The translations under genes and the position numbers were made by a program. The notes under the pieces were generated by a model, which did no database searches, was not told the DNA's origin, and worked only from the letters and a program-made list of their open reading frames with translations. From Stenotrophomonas maltophilia (GTDB lineage: Bacteria > Pseudomonadota > Gammaproteobacteria > Xanthomonadales > Xanthomonadaceae): DNA of 64,000 nucleotides. This document shows, piece after piece, positions 44,086 to 53,410 of this stretch. Where the stretch lies: the NCBI RefSeq assembly GCF_900186865.1, contig NZ_LT906480.1:3304001-3368000 (forward strand), in the 5' to 3' direction. Each line of letters begins with the position of its first letter. The first letter of the stretch is position 1.

Positions 44086-46005
44086 GTGCTGCCCGAACTG
44101 GGTCAGATCCTGCTGATGTGCGCATTGCTGGCCTCGCTGCTGCAGGCCGGCCTGCCGCTGGTCGGCGCACATCGCAACAACACGGCATGGATGGCGGTCG
44201 CACGGCCAGCCGCGTTCGCGCAGCTGCTGCTGCTCGCCGGCGCGTTCGCGGTGCTGACCGCCGCATTCGTGCAGCAGGATTTCTCAGTGCGCTACGTGGC
44301 CGAGAACTCCAATTCGCTGCTGCCGATGATCTACCGCTATTCGGCGGTCTGGGGCGCGCACGAAGGCTCACTGCTGATGTGGGCGCTGGTGCTGGCATTG
44401 TGGACCGGCGCGGTGGCGCTGTTCTCCCGGCACCTGCCGGCACCGGTGCAGGCGCGTGTACTGGCGGTGATGGGCATCGTCAGCGTCGGCTTCCTCGCCT
44501 TCCTGATCTTCACTTCCAACCCGTTCCTGCGCCTGAACCCGGCGCCGCTGGAAGGACGCGATCTCAACCCACTGCTGCAGGACCCGGGGCTGATCATCCA
44601 TCCACCGATGCTGTACATCGGTTACGTGGGTTTCGCCGTTCCGTTCGCATTCGCGGTGGCGGCGCTGCTGGAAGGTCGCGTGGATGCGCGCTGGCTGCGC
44701 TGGACGCGGCCGTGGACGAACGTTGCGTGGGGCTTCCTGACCCTGGGCATCGCCCTGGGCAGCTGGTGGGCCTACTACGAGCTGGGCTGGGGTGGCTGGT
44801 GGTTCTGGGACCCGGTGGAGAACGCCAGCTTCATGCCATGGCTGGTCGGTGCGGCACTGATCCATTCGCAGGCCGTCACTGAAAAGCGCGGCACGTTCGG
44901 CAGTTGGACCCTGCTGCTGGCGATCGCGGCCTTCGCGCTGTCGCTGCTGGGCACCTTCCTGGTGCGCTCCGGTGTGCTGACCAGCGTGCATTCGTTCGCC
45001 GCCGATCCCTCGCGTGGCCTGTTCATCCTGGTGTTCCTGTCGGTGCTGGTCGGTGGCAGCCTGCTGCTGTACGCGCTGCGCGCCAGCCAGCTGAGCGTGG
45101 ACGCCGACGACCCGCGCCGTGGCTTCACTGCCACCTCGCGCGAGACCCTGCTGCTGGCCAACAACCTGCTGCTGGCCACGGCCTGCGCGATGGTGCTGCT
45201 CGGCACGCTGTATCCGTTGCTGGCCGATGCGCTGTCGCTGGGCAAGATCTCGGTCGGCCCGCCCTACTTCGGCAGCCTGTTCCTGCTGCTGATGGCGCCA
45301 ATGATCCTGCTGCTGCCGTTCGGCCCGCTGGTGAAATGGCAGCGTGACCAGCCCTCGCGCGCCTTCGCGCTGCTGGCACCGTGGCTGGGCCTGGCGCTGC
45401 TGCTGGGCGCGCTGGCCTGGTGGCAGGCGCCGCAGAACGGCTGGAAGGCCGGCATCGGCGTGGCCGCTGCGGCCTGGGTCGCACTCGGTACCGCACGCTT
45501 CGTCTGGCAGCGACTGCGCGGCAACGGCCGCTTCACCGCCGAAATGCTCGGCATGATCGTTGCCCACGCCGGCATCGCCGTGTTCCTGGCCGGCGCGCTG
45601 CTGGTGGAAGCCTTGAACGTGCAGCGCGAAGTGGCGCTGGCCCCGGGTCAGCAGCTGGTGGTCGGTCGCTACGAAGTGCGCTTCGAGGGCGTGGACCACC
45701 GCGAAGGCCCCAATTTCATCGCCGACCGCGGTCACCTGCGGGTATTCCGCGACGGCCGCGAACTGGCCCTGCTGCACCCGGAGAAGCGCCAGTACGCCAG
45801 CGGCGGCCAGGTGATGACCGAGGCCGGCATCGATGCACGCTTCGACGGCGATGTCTACGTGGCATTGGGCGAGCCGCTGGGCAACAATGCATGGGCGGTA
45901 CGGGTGCATATCAAGCCGTTCGTGCGCTGGATCTGGCTGGGCGCGCTGTTGATGGCCCTGGGCGGATTCATCGCCGCCGCCGACCGCCGTTTCCGTCGTC
46001 CGTAG
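44086..46005 (+). CDS. ccmF: Heme lyase CcmF
   Basis: Ligates heme from CcmE to apocytochrome c. The 639-residue polytopic protein carries the WWD domain GWGGWWFWDPVENASFMPWL and LNPLLQDPGLIIHPPMLYIGYVG. The start is GTG at 44086, the base after the ccmE stop. Confidence 0.96.
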   Translation: MLPELGQILLMCALLASLLQAGLPLVGAHRNNTAWMAVARPAAFAQLLLLAGAFAVLTAAFVQQDFSVRYVAENSNSLLPMIYRYSAVWGAHEGSLLMWALVLALWTGAVALFSRHLPAPVQARVLAVMGIVSVGFLAFLIFTSNPFLRLNPAPLEGRDLNPLLQDPGLIIHPPMLYIGYVGFAVPFAFAVAALLEGRVDARWLRWTRPWTNVAWGFLTLGIALGSWWAYYELGWGGWWFWDPVENASFMPWLVGAALIHSQAVTEKRGTFGSWTLLLAIAAFALSLLGTFLVRSGVLTSVHSFAADPSRGLFILVFLSVLVGGSLLLYALRASQLSVDADDPRRGFTATSRETLLLANNLLLATACAMVLLGTLYPLLADALSLGKISVGPPYFGSLFLLLMAPMILLLPFGPLVKWQRDQPSRAFALLAPWLGLALLLGALAWWQAPQNGWKAGIGVAAAAWVALGTARFVWQRLRGNGRFTAEMLGMIVAHAGIAVFLAGALLVEALNVQREVALAPGQQLVVGRYEVRFEGVDHREGPNFIADRGHLRVFRDGRELALLHPEKRQYASGGQVMTEAGIDARFDGDVYVALGEPLGNNAWAVRVHIKPFVRWIWLGALLMALGGFIAAADRRFRRP

Positions 46006-46013
46006 GAGTTTCC

Positions 46014-46631
46014 ATGTCCGAGTCCCCCGCCCCGCGCCCCTCCCGCCCGCTGCCGCCGGTAGCCATCGTGATCGGCGTGCTGTTCTTCTTCGGCCTGCTC
46101 GGGCTGATGATCTACGGGGTTATGAAATCGGGTGATCCGCAGCGCGACGTGCTGCCGTCGGCGCTGATCGACAAGCCGGCGCCAGCGTTCGCGCTGCCGG
46201 TGCTGCACGACCCGGAAATGATCGTGCACAGCGACGAACTGCGTGGCGCGCCGTACCTGTTGAACGTGTGGGGCAGCTGGTGCGCGGCCTGCCGCGAGGA
46301 ACACCCGGTGCTGACCCGTTTCGCCGAGAGCAAGCGCGTGCGCGTGATCGGCTACAACTGGAAGGATGAACCGACCGATGCCCTGCATTGGCTGGAACAG
46401 CTGGGCAACCCGTTCATGGTCGTGCTCAGCGACGTGGAAGGCCGCACCGCGATCGACTGGGGCGTGACCGCTGCACCGGAAACCTTCCTTGTCGACGGCA
46501 GCGGCATCGTGCGCTGGAAGTACAGCGGTGCGATGACCCAACGCGTGGTCGACGAGAAGCTGATCCCGGCGCTGGAGAAGATCGAGAAGGCCCAGGGCAA
46601 TGCCGGCAGCACGTTGCACACGGCGCCCTGA
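46014..46631 (+). CDS. ccmG: Thiol:disulfide interchange protein CcmG (DsbE)
   Basis: Membrane-tethered periplasmic thioredoxin that keeps apocytochrome heme-site cysteines reduced. The 205 residues hold an anchor helix (about 16-35) and the active site WCAAC (Cys90, Cys93), then GVTAAPETFLVDG with the conserved cis-proline. ATG at 46014 has AGGAG five bases upstream. Confidence 0.95.
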   Translation: MSESPAPRPSRPLPPVAIVIGVLFFFGLLGLMIYGVMKSGDPQRDVLPSALIDKPAPAFALPVLHDPEMIVHSDELRGAPYLLNVWGSWCAACREEHPVLTRFAESKRVRVIGYNWKDEPTDALHWLEQLGNPFMVVLSDVEGRTAIDWGVTAAPETFLVDGSGIVRWKYSGAMTQRVVDEKLIPALEKIEKAQGNAGSTLHTAP

Positions 46632-46635
46632 GCCC

Positions 46636-47085
46636 ATGCGCTGGCTGCTGGCGCTGCTGCTCCTGATGCTGCCGCTGGCCGCGCTGGCACAGCAGCCGCT
46701 GCATGATCCGCAGCCGCTGCAGTTCCGCGATGGCGCCGAAGAACGCCGCTTCCACGACCTGGCCGCGCAGCTGCGCTGCGTGCAGTGCCAGAACCAGTCG
46801 CTGGCCGATTCCAACGCGCAGATCGCGCAGGACCTGCGCCGCGAGGTGCTGCAGCTGATGCAGCAGGGCCACGACGACGCGCAGATCAAGCAGTTCCTGG
46901 TCGCCCGCTACGGTGAGTTCGTGCTCTATCAGCCACCGTTGCAGCCGGGCACCTGGCTGCTGTGGGGCGGTCCCCTGCTGATGCTCGGTGCGGGTGCTCT
47001 GGTGGTGCTGGGCATCGTCCGCCGCCGTGGCCGTACGGTTGGCGCCGCAGCGGCCGGCAAGGCCGATGAAGGAGACGGATGGTGA
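46636..47085 (+). CDS. ccmH: Cytochrome c-type biogenesis protein CcmH
   Basis: A 149-residue thiol protein with a signal peptide (1-18), the motif LRCVQCQNQSLADSNA (Cys48, Cys51) that handles apocytochrome disulfides, and a C-terminal anchor helix (about 107-127). This is the short form; the TPR part is the separate ccmI gene that follows. Confidence 0.95.
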   Translation: MRWLLALLLLMLPLAALAQQPLHDPQPLQFRDGAEERRFHDLAAQLRCVQCQNQSLADSNAQIAQDLRREVLQLMQQGHDDAQIKQFLVARYGEFVLYQPPLQPGTWLLWGGPLLMLGAGALVVLGIVRRRGRTVGAAAAGKADEGDGW

Positions 47086-48068
47086 GCCATTGGCTGCCGA
47101 TGCTGGCCGGTCTGGTTGCTGCGTTGATGGCAGCGCTGGTGCTGTGGCCGCTGCGCCACTCTGGCCGCCGCGGTTTCGTGGTCGGCGTATTCGCACTGGG
47201 CGTGGCCGGTGCCTGCCTGTACCTGCTGGTCGGTGATCCACGTGCCGCACAGATGCAACCGACGCCTTCGGTAGCCACCCTGCGCGATGGCGTGCAGGCC
47301 CTGCAGGATGCACTGAAGCGTGACCCACAGCGGGCCGATGGCTGGGCGCTGCTTGGCCGGTCGCAAGCCGAACTGGGCAACGCCGCGGCCGCGGCGGACG
47401 CGTTCGCGCGGGCCGCCACTCTCGCCCCGGAAGACCCCGGCGTGCTGGTGGAGGCGGCGCAGGCACGTGCGCAGGCCGATGCCGGCAAGCAGTTCGATGA
47501 CACGGCGATGGCCTGGCTGCAGCAGGCGCGTGCGCTGGCGCCCGATGCCGAGCGTGCCAGCTGGCTGCTGGGTATCGCCCTGCGCCAGCGCGGAAAGAAT
47601 GCCGAGGCCGCAGATGTGTGGAGCGGCCTGCTGCCACGGCTTGAGCCCGGCGCCGCGCAGGCGCTGCAGGCGCAGATCGCCATCGCCCGTGAAGCCGCCG
47701 GTCAGCCGTCCGATGCAGCCGTTGCGGCGCCACCGGCGCTGTTGCAGGTGCGCGTGCAGTTGCCTGCGTTGAAGGGCACCGAGTGGCCGGCCAGCACCCA
47801 GGTATTCGTGCTGGCCCGCGCCGTGGGTGGACCGCCGATGCCGGTGGCCGCACGCAAGCTGCCCTTGGCAGGATTCCCGGCCACGGTCGGGCTGGGTGAC
47901 GCTGACAGCCCGATGCCAACCGCACCGCTGTCGGCCCATCGCGAAGTGGAAGTGCTGGCACGCATCTCGCGCACCGGCAGCGCCAACCGCAGCGAGGATG
48001 ACCTGCAGAGCGTACCGGTGAAGGTGAGCCTGCCCCACGACGGTGTTGTGGAGCTGCGCTTCCCGTAA
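47079..48068 (+). CDS. ccmI: Cytochrome c-type biogenesis protein CcmI (TPR)
   Basis: A 329-residue apocytochrome chaperone with two N-terminal membrane helices (about 4-22 and 28-47), a TPR region (RADGWALLGRSQAELGNAAAAADAFARAATLAPEDP) and a C-terminal periplasmic domain. ATG at 47079 overlaps ccmH; GTG at 47082 has better spacing to AAGGAG (seven rather than four bases) and is an equal candidate. Last gene of the ccm operon, ending at a REP pair. Confidence 0.9.
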   Translation: MVSHWLPMLAGLVAALMAALVLWPLRHSGRRGFVVGVFALGVAGACLYLLVGDPRAAQMQPTPSVATLRDGVQALQDALKRDPQRADGWALLGRSQAELGNAAAAADAFARAATLAPEDPGVLVEAAQARAQADAGKQFDDTAMAWLQQARALAPDAERASWLLGIALRQRGKNAEAADVWSGLLPRLEPGAAQALQAQIAIAREAAGQPSDAAVAAPPALLQVRVQLPALKGTEWPASTQVFVLARAVGGPPMPVAARKLPLAGFPATVGLGDADSPMPTAPLSAHREVEVLARISRTGSANRSEDDLQSVPVKVSLPHDGVVELRFP

Positions 48069-48077
48069 CGCGCCGCG

Positions 48078-48154
48078 GTAGTGCCGGCCGCTGGCCGGCA
48101 ACCCCACAGCCGCATCACGATTCATGAGGTTGCCGGCCAGCGGCCGGCACTACC
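48078..48154. repeat. Inverted pair of GTAG REP elements
   Basis: Same pair as at 7104, between ccmI and the metX-like gene on the same strand. Confidence 0.9.
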
Positions 48155-48216
48155 TGCATCGCCGATGGAAACCAGCGTGTCGCCAGCTCCACATGCGGCC
48201 CCGCTAGAATGCCTGC

Positions 48217-49329
48217 ATGACCGAATTCATCCCGCCCGGCACCCGCTTCCACGCCCTGCCCTCGCCCTTCCCGTTCAAGCGCGGCGGCGCCCTGCACGGC
48301 GCGCGCGTCGCCTATGAGACCTGGGGAACACTGGCGGCCGACGCCAGCAACGCGATCCTGATCGTGACCGGCCTCTCGCCGGATGCACATGCGGCAGCCA
48401 ACGACGCCAACCCGGCAGCGGGCTGGTGGGAAGGCATGGTCGGACCCGGCAAGGCGATCGATACCGACCGCTGGTTCGTGGTCTGCGTGAACTCGCTGGG
48501 CAGCTGCAGGGGCTCGACCGGTCCGGCCTCGCTCAACCCGGCCACCGGCCAACCGTATCGTCTCGACTTCCCCGAGCTGTCGATCGAAGACGGCGCGCGC
48601 GCCGCGATCGAAGTCGTGCGCGCCCAGGGCATCGAACAGCTGGCCTGCGTGGTCGGCAATTCGATGGGCGGCATGACCGCGCTGGCCGTGCTGATGCTGC
48701 ACCCGGGCATTGCGCGCAGCCACGTCAACATTTCCGGCAGCGCGCAGGCACTGCCGTTCTCCATCGCGATCCGCTCGCTGCAGCGCGAAGCGATCCGCCT
48801 TGATCCACGCTGGAATGGTGGCCACTACGACGACGACGCGTATCCCGAGTCCGGCATGCGCATGGCGCGCAAGCTGGGCGTGATCACCTACCGTTCGGCA
48901 CTGGAATGGGATGGGCGCTTTGGCCGCGTGCGGCTGGATTCGGACCAGACCGACGACGATCCGTTCGGCCTCGAATTCCAGGTGGAAAGTTACCTGGAAG
49001 GCCACGCACGGCGCTTCGTGCGTTTCTTCGACCCCAACTGCTATCTGTACCTGAGCCGCTCGATGGACTGGTTCGACCTGGCCGAGTACGCCGATGGCGA
49101 TGTGCTGGCCGGGCTGGCGAAGATCCGGGTGGAGAAGGCGCTGGCGATCGGCGCCAACACCGACATCCTGTTCCCGGTGCAGCAGCAGCAGCAGGTCGCC
49201 GATGGCCTGCGTGCCGGCGGTGCCGATGCGCGCTTCATCGGCCTGGAATCGCCACAGGGCCATGATGCCTTCCTCGTCGATTTCGAGCGTTTCTGCCCCG
49301 CCGTGCGCGGCTTCCTCGACGCGCTGTAA
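48217..49329 (+). CDS. metX: MetX-family O-acyltransferase (homoserine O-acetyl- or serine O-succinyltransferase)
   Basis: A 370-residue alpha/beta hydrolase. The catalytic triad is Ser149 (GNSMGGM), Asp316 (ANTDILFP) and His349 (PQGHDAF), and NSLGSCRGSTGPASLNP (92-108) forms the substrate loop. MetX proteins acylate homoserine for methionine synthesis. Some Xanthomonadales members have instead been assigned serine O-succinyltransferase activity feeding cysteine synthesis. The neighbourhood does not decide between them. ATG at 48217; weak ribosome site. Confidence 0.9.
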   Translation: MTEFIPPGTRFHALPSPFPFKRGGALHGARVAYETWGTLAADASNAILIVTGLSPDAHAAANDANPAAGWWEGMVGPGKAIDTDRWFVVCVNSLGSCRGSTGPASLNPATGQPYRLDFPELSIEDGARAAIEVVRAQGIEQLACVVGNSMGGMTALAVLMLHPGIARSHVNISGSAQALPFSIAIRSLQREAIRLDPRWNGGHYDDDAYPESGMRMARKLGVITYRSALEWDGRFGRVRLDSDQTDDDPFGLEFQVESYLEGHARRFVRFFDPNCYLYLSRSMDWFDLAEYADGDVLAGLAKIRVEKALAIGANTDILFPVQQQQQVADGLRAGGADARFIGLESPQGHDAFLVDFERFCPAVRGFLDAL

Positions 49330-49674
49330 GTGGCGTGGCGGCGTAACCTCGCGTTGGCCGCGTTCGGCGCGTTGATCGCGCTGATGGTCAGCGGTGTGCT
49401 GCCGCTGTGGCTGGGTGGCTGGTGCATGCTGGCCAGCGCGGTGTCGTTCGCGCTGTACGGCCAGGACAAGCGCGCGGCGCAGCGAAAGCAATGGCGCATT
49501 CCCGAACGCACCCTGCAACTGCTGGCCTTTGCCGGTGGCTGGCCGGGCGCGCTGCTGGGCCAGGCGCTGTTCCGACACAAGCACCGCAAGGCCGCATTCC
49601 AGTGGGTGTTCTGGTTGTGCGTGCTGGCCAACGTGGCCTCGATCGCGGTGATGCTGCGCGAGTTCTCGCGGTAA
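49330..49674 (+). CDS. DUF1294 small membrane protein
   Basis: A 114-residue protein with three to four hydrophobic segments and the DUF1294 pattern: SFALYGQDKRAAQRKQWRIPERTLQLLAFAGGWPGALLGQALFRHKHRKAAFQ. The GTG start at 49330 directly follows the metX stop, so the two are likely co-translated. The function of the family is unknown. Confidence 0.88.
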   Translation: MAWRRNLALAAFGALIALMVSGVLPLWLGGWCMLASAVSFALYGQDKRAAQRKQWRIPERTLQLLAFAGGWPGALLGQALFRHKHRKAAFQWVFWLCVLANVASIAVMLREFSR

Positions 49675-49686
49675 CCGTTCGAATGG

Positions 49687-49762
49687 GTAATGCCGGCCGC
49701 TGGCCGGCAATTCCGTGTCCGTATCAGGCGCCATGAGGTTGCCGGCCAGCGGCCGGCACTAC
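49687..49762. repeat. Inverted pair of REP elements (GTAA variant)
   Basis: TGCCGGCCGCTGGCCGGCA preceded by GTAA rather than GTAG, with an inverted copy ending CTAC, between the convergent DUF1294 and cydC genes. Confidence 0.85.
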
Positions 49763-49766
49763 CGGT

Positions 49767-51440
49767 TCACGCTTCGCGGACCAGAGTCCCGTCGCGCAAC
49801 CGGTACTGCGCATCGACCACGCCTTCGGGCAGGTCGTCGTGGGTGATCATCAGCAGGCTGCGCCCGTCCAGCAATCCGGAAAGGTCCTGCAACAGCGCAC
49901 GTGCGGTATCCACGTCCAGCCCTTCGGTGGGTTCGTCGAGCAGCAGGATCGGCGCATTGCGCAGCAGCGCGCGCGCCAGCGCCAGGCGTCGTGCCTGGCC
50001 CGCCGACATCGTCGCACCGTTCTCGCCGACCCAGGCCTGCAGGCCGCCGTTGCGCTCGGCCCATTCGCCCAGGCGCACGCGGCGCAGCACCGCCCACAAG
50101 GCGGCGTCGCTGGCATCGGGATCACCCAATCGCAGGTTCTCGGCCACGCTGCCGGCGAACACCGGCGCGTTCTGCGGCAGCCACGCCAGTTGCCGGTGCC
50201 AGTCGGCCTGGGCGAAATCACGCAGGTCGCGGCCACCGTAGGTCAGCCGTCCCTGCTGCGGATCCCACAACCGCAGCAGCAGGCTCGACAGCGTGGTCTT
50301 GCCGCTGCCGCTGTCGCCGCGAATCGCGATGCGTTCGCCTGGCGCCAGGGTCAGCTGCAGGCCGGACAACACCGGCCGCGCGCCGCTTGGCCACTGGAAA
50401 TGCACGTCATCCCAATGCACGCGCGCAGCCGGCGGCACCACCTGTGGCGCCTGCGGATCGTCCACCGTCGGCGGTTGCTCGACGATCGCCTGCAGGCGAT
50501 CGGCGGCAATGCGCCCGGACTGCAGCGACTGCCAGGCCAGGCCCATGCCGGCCCACAGCTCGATCAACGCCACGGTGAGGAACACCAAACCTGCGGCCAT
50601 TTCCGGTGCGATGCGCTGCTGCTCGGCCGCGTGCAGGGCCAACGCCAGCATCGCCACCAGGCCCAGCCCCGCCACCAGGCCGTGCAGGGTCGAGGCCGCG
50701 ATCAGGCGCCAGCGGCGGCGGCGGTCACGCGAGGCCAGCTGCTTGGCAGCTACGCGTACCTTCAGCTGCCAGGCCGCATCGGCGTGCAGCGCGGCCAGGT
50801 CACCCGCACCTTCCAGCCCTTCGAATGCAGCGGTACGCAATGCGGCACGATGCGCGGCACGGTCGGCCTCTTCGTCGTCATGGCCACGCACGCCCAGCCA
50901 CGGCACGCCGAAGGCGATCAGCAGCGCCAGCACCGCCAGCAGCACCGCAGCCGACGGCAGGATCAGTGCCGCCGAAACGATCGCGACCAGCGACAATCCG
51001 CCCAACGCCACCAGCGGCCCGATCGCACGCACCAGCAGGCCGTCCACTTCACCGATGTCGCCGAGCAGGCGCGCCAGAAGGTCGCCGGTGCGCGTAGCCC
51101 CCAACCGTGCGGGTGCCAGCGGCAACGCGCGGCGGAAGAACCACACGCGCAGGTCGCGGGCGATGCGCAGCGTGGCGTCGTGGCCGACCAGCTTCTCGAA
51201 ATAGCGCGACACGATGCGCGCCATCGTCAGCCCGCGTATACCTGCGGACGGTGAGAAGAAGTTGAAGCCTTGGCCGAGGCCGGCCGCACCAGCCAACGCG
51301 GCGGCGGTGAGGAAGCCACCGGACAGGCCAAGCAAGGCGGTGCCGGCCAGCATGGTGGTCCACAGCAGCAGCACGGTCAGCAGCAGGCGCGGCCGATGGC
51401 GCAGGAACACCGCGCGCAGCGAATCAGGCGAACGGCTCAT
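49767..51440 (-). CDS. cydC: Thiol reductant ABC exporter CydC
   Basis: One half of the CydDC heterodimer that exports glutathione and cysteine and is needed for cytochrome bd assembly. The 557 residues combine six membrane helices with an ATPase domain: Walker A GDSGSGKTT, signature [16 protein letters not shown], Walker B ILLLDEP. ATG at 51440 overlaps the cydD stop (ATGA). The heterodimer partner precedes it and the bd oxidase genes are divergent, which fixes the assignment. Confidence 0.94.
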   Translation of the reverse strand: MSRSPDSLRAVFLRHRPRLLLTVLLLWTTMLAGTALLGLSGGFLTAAALAGAAGLGQGFNFFSPSAGIRGLTMARIVSRYFEKLVGHDATLRIARDLRVWFFRRALPLAPARLGATRTGDLLARLLGDIGEVDGLLVRAIGPLVALGGLSLVAIVSAALILPSAAVLLAVLALLIAFGVPWLGVRGHDDEEADRAAHRAALRTAAFEGLEGAGDLAALHADAAWQLKVRVAAKQLASRDRRRRWRLIAASTLHGLVAGLGLVAMLALALHAAEQQRIAPEMAAGLVFLTVALIELWAGMGLAWQSLQSGRIAADRLQAIVEQPPTVDDPQAPQVVPPAARVHWDDVHFQWPSGARPVLSGLQLTLAPGERIAIRGDSGSGKTTLSSLLLRLWDPQQGRLTYGGRDLRDFAQADWHRQLAWLPQNAPVFAGSVAENLRLGDPDASDAALWAVLRRVRLGEWAERNGGLQAWVGENGATMSAGQARRLALARALLRNAPILLLDEPTEGLDVDTARALLQDLSGLLDGRSLLMITHDDLPEGVVDAQYRLRDGTLVREA

Positions 51441-53182
51441 GCGCGCACCGCCTGTGCCGGTTCGACCAGGCGCCCTTCCGGCAGCAGCAGGCAGCGGTCG
51501 GCCCAGGCGATCACCGCCGGGCTGTGGGTGGCGACCACCACACTGCGACCCCGCGCATAGGCAGCCAGGCTGCGCAGCAGTGCGGCCTCGGTATCGGCGT
51601 CGAGAAACGCGGTGGGTTCGTCCAGCAACAGGACCTGCGGGTCGCGCAGCAACAACCGGGCCAGGCCGATACGACGGGCTTCGCCGCCGGACAGGCCGAA
51701 GCCACGTTCGCCGATCACCGTGTCCAGGCCCTGCGGCAGCCGCTGTGCGAACTGCAGCACCTGCGCGGCCTCGGCCACCGCACGAAGACGCGCATCGCTG
51801 GCACCGGGATCAGCCAGGCGCAGGTTGTCGGCGATGCTGCCGTGGAACAGGTAGGGGCGCTGGCTGGCATAGGCCACCTGCACACCGGGACGCAGCTGCA
51901 GCTTGCCGGCGCGCGGCGGCAGCCAGCCGGCCAGCGCTTCCAGCAGGGTGCTTTTACCGGAACCGCTGGGACCAACCAGGGCCAGGCGCTGGCCCGGCTC
52001 CAGCCGCAGGTCCAGATCCTGCAGCACATCCTGCGGCGCGCCCAGCGGGCGCAGCACCAGCCCTTGTGCCTGCAGCGGCGGCAACGCGGCCTCGGCCGGC
52101 TCCACCGCCAGCGGTGCAACCTCGTTCTCGACCAGGCCCTGCTCATCGGGCAGCGACTGCAGCAGGCGCTCCACTTCGGCGGCGGCGGCCAGTGCATTGG
52201 CGCGATCATGGTAGTGCGCGGCCAGCCGTCGCAGCGGCGCATAGAATTCCGGTGCCAGCAGCAGGCAGAACAGCCCCGCACCCAGCGTCGGCACCGCTGC
52301 ATGCAGCGACATCATGCCCAGATAGCTCAGGCCCAGGTACAGCGCCACCATCGCCACGCTCACGGAGGCGAAGAATTCCAGCACCGTGGACGACAGGAAG
52401 GCAATCCGCAGCACCTTCAGCGTGCGCACGCGCACGCCTTCAGCGGCGGCCTCGATACCCTCCAGCTCGGCGTCACCGCGGCCATACAGGCGTAGCAGGC
52501 CCAGGCCCTTGATCCGGTCGGCGAAATGGCCGCTCATGCGTGCCAGCTCACCCAGCTGCGCACGGCCGGCCGCTTCGGCGCCCCAGCCCACCAGCATCAT
52601 GAAGAACGGCACCAGTGGCGCGGTGAACAGCAGGATCAGCGCCACCACCCAGTCCACCCAGGCCACCGCGGCCAGGATCAGCAGCGGCACCACCACCACT
52701 TCAGTGCGCACCGGCAGGAAGCCGCTGTAATAGCTCTCGATCGCATCACCGTGATGCAGCATCAGTTCGCCCAGTTCGCCGGTGCGGCGCTGCCGCAGCC
52801 ACAGTGGGCCGTGGCCCAGCAGGCGTGCGAACACGCGTTCGCGCAATGCCAGGCGTGCGGCGTCGGCCACGTCACCGGCGGCGGCCTGGGTGGCGCTGCC
52901 CAGCAGGGTGCGCAGCACCAGGATCACCGCCAATCCCGCCAGCACCGGCAGGCCAGAGGCCAGCGGCACGCGCTCCACCAGCACCCGCTGCACCAGCCAG
53001 GCGATGGCGGCAGCCTGGCCGATCAACAGTGCGCCGGACAGGCTGATGCACAGCGCGGCCAGGCGCTGGCGGCCCCGGGCGGACCGTGCCAGGTCGGCCA
53101 GCCAGGCCGTGCGCACACGCCGCTGGCGGGCGGTTTCAGCTTCCGGGGACAGGCCGTCAGGGGTCGTTTCGGCAGCGCTCAA
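51437..53182 (-). CDS. cydD: Thiol reductant ABC exporter CydD
   Basis: Partner of CydC. The 581-residue membrane-ATPase fusion has Walker A GPSGSGKST, signature LSGGEARRIGLARLLL and Walker B VLLLDEP. TTG at 53182 gives a usual CydD N-terminus but its ribosome site is poor; a GTG about 22 codons later is possible. It diverges from cydA across 228 bases containing an FNR-type box. Confidence 0.93.
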   Translation of the reverse strand: MSAAETTPDGLSPEAETARQRRVRTAWLADLARSARGRQRLAALCISLSGALLIGQAAAIAWLVQRVLVERVPLASGLPVLAGLAVILVLRTLLGSATQAAAGDVADAARLALRERVFARLLGHGPLWLRQRRTGELGELMLHHGDAIESYYSGFLPVRTEVVVVPLLILAAVAWVDWVVALILLFTAPLVPFFMMLVGWGAEAAGRAQLGELARMSGHFADRIKGLGLLRLYGRGDAELEGIEAAAEGVRVRTLKVLRIAFLSSTVLEFFASVSVAMVALYLGLSYLGMMSLHAAVPTLGAGLFCLLLAPEFYAPLRRLAAHYHDRANALAAAAEVERLLQSLPDEQGLVENEVAPLAVEPAEAALPPLQAQGLVLRPLGAPQDVLQDLDLRLEPGQRLALVGPSGSGKSTLLEALAGWLPPRAGKLQLRPGVQVAYASQRPYLFHGSIADNLRLADPGASDARLRAVAEAAQVLQFAQRLPQGLDTVIGERGFGLSGGEARRIGLARLLLRDPQVLLLDEPTAFLDADTEAALLRSLAAYARGRSVVVATHSPAVIAWADRCLLLPEGRLVEPAQAVRA

Positions 53183-53306
53183 GAGGTCTTCACGGGCAAC
53201 GAGGGAGACACGGCATTGTAGGCGCAGGCAATAGCCCGCCCCTGCGGCCGGCGGTCGCAGTCTTCATCAGGTTGGCATACGATCAACCGGGGCACCTGTT
53301 CATACA

Positions 53307-53320
53307 TTGATCTGGATCAA
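53307..53320 (+). promoter_or_regulatory. Perfect FNR/Anr box upstream of cydA
   Basis: TTGAT-CTGG-ATCAA matches the FNR/Anr consensus TTGAT-N4-ATCAA at every fixed position. Its centre (53313.5) lies 41.5 bases before a start predicted near 53355 from the -10-like CATCAT at 53343-53348. That is the classic spacing for activation in low oxygen. The leader to the cydA ATG would be about 55 bases. Confidence 0.85.
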
Positions 53321-53410
53321 GGCTGTTTGAAGTAGTCGGTCACATCATTCACGTCGTAGACCACCCTTCCCGCCACCTGCAACGGCACTATCCAACGAGG
53401 TAGCCAGGCC

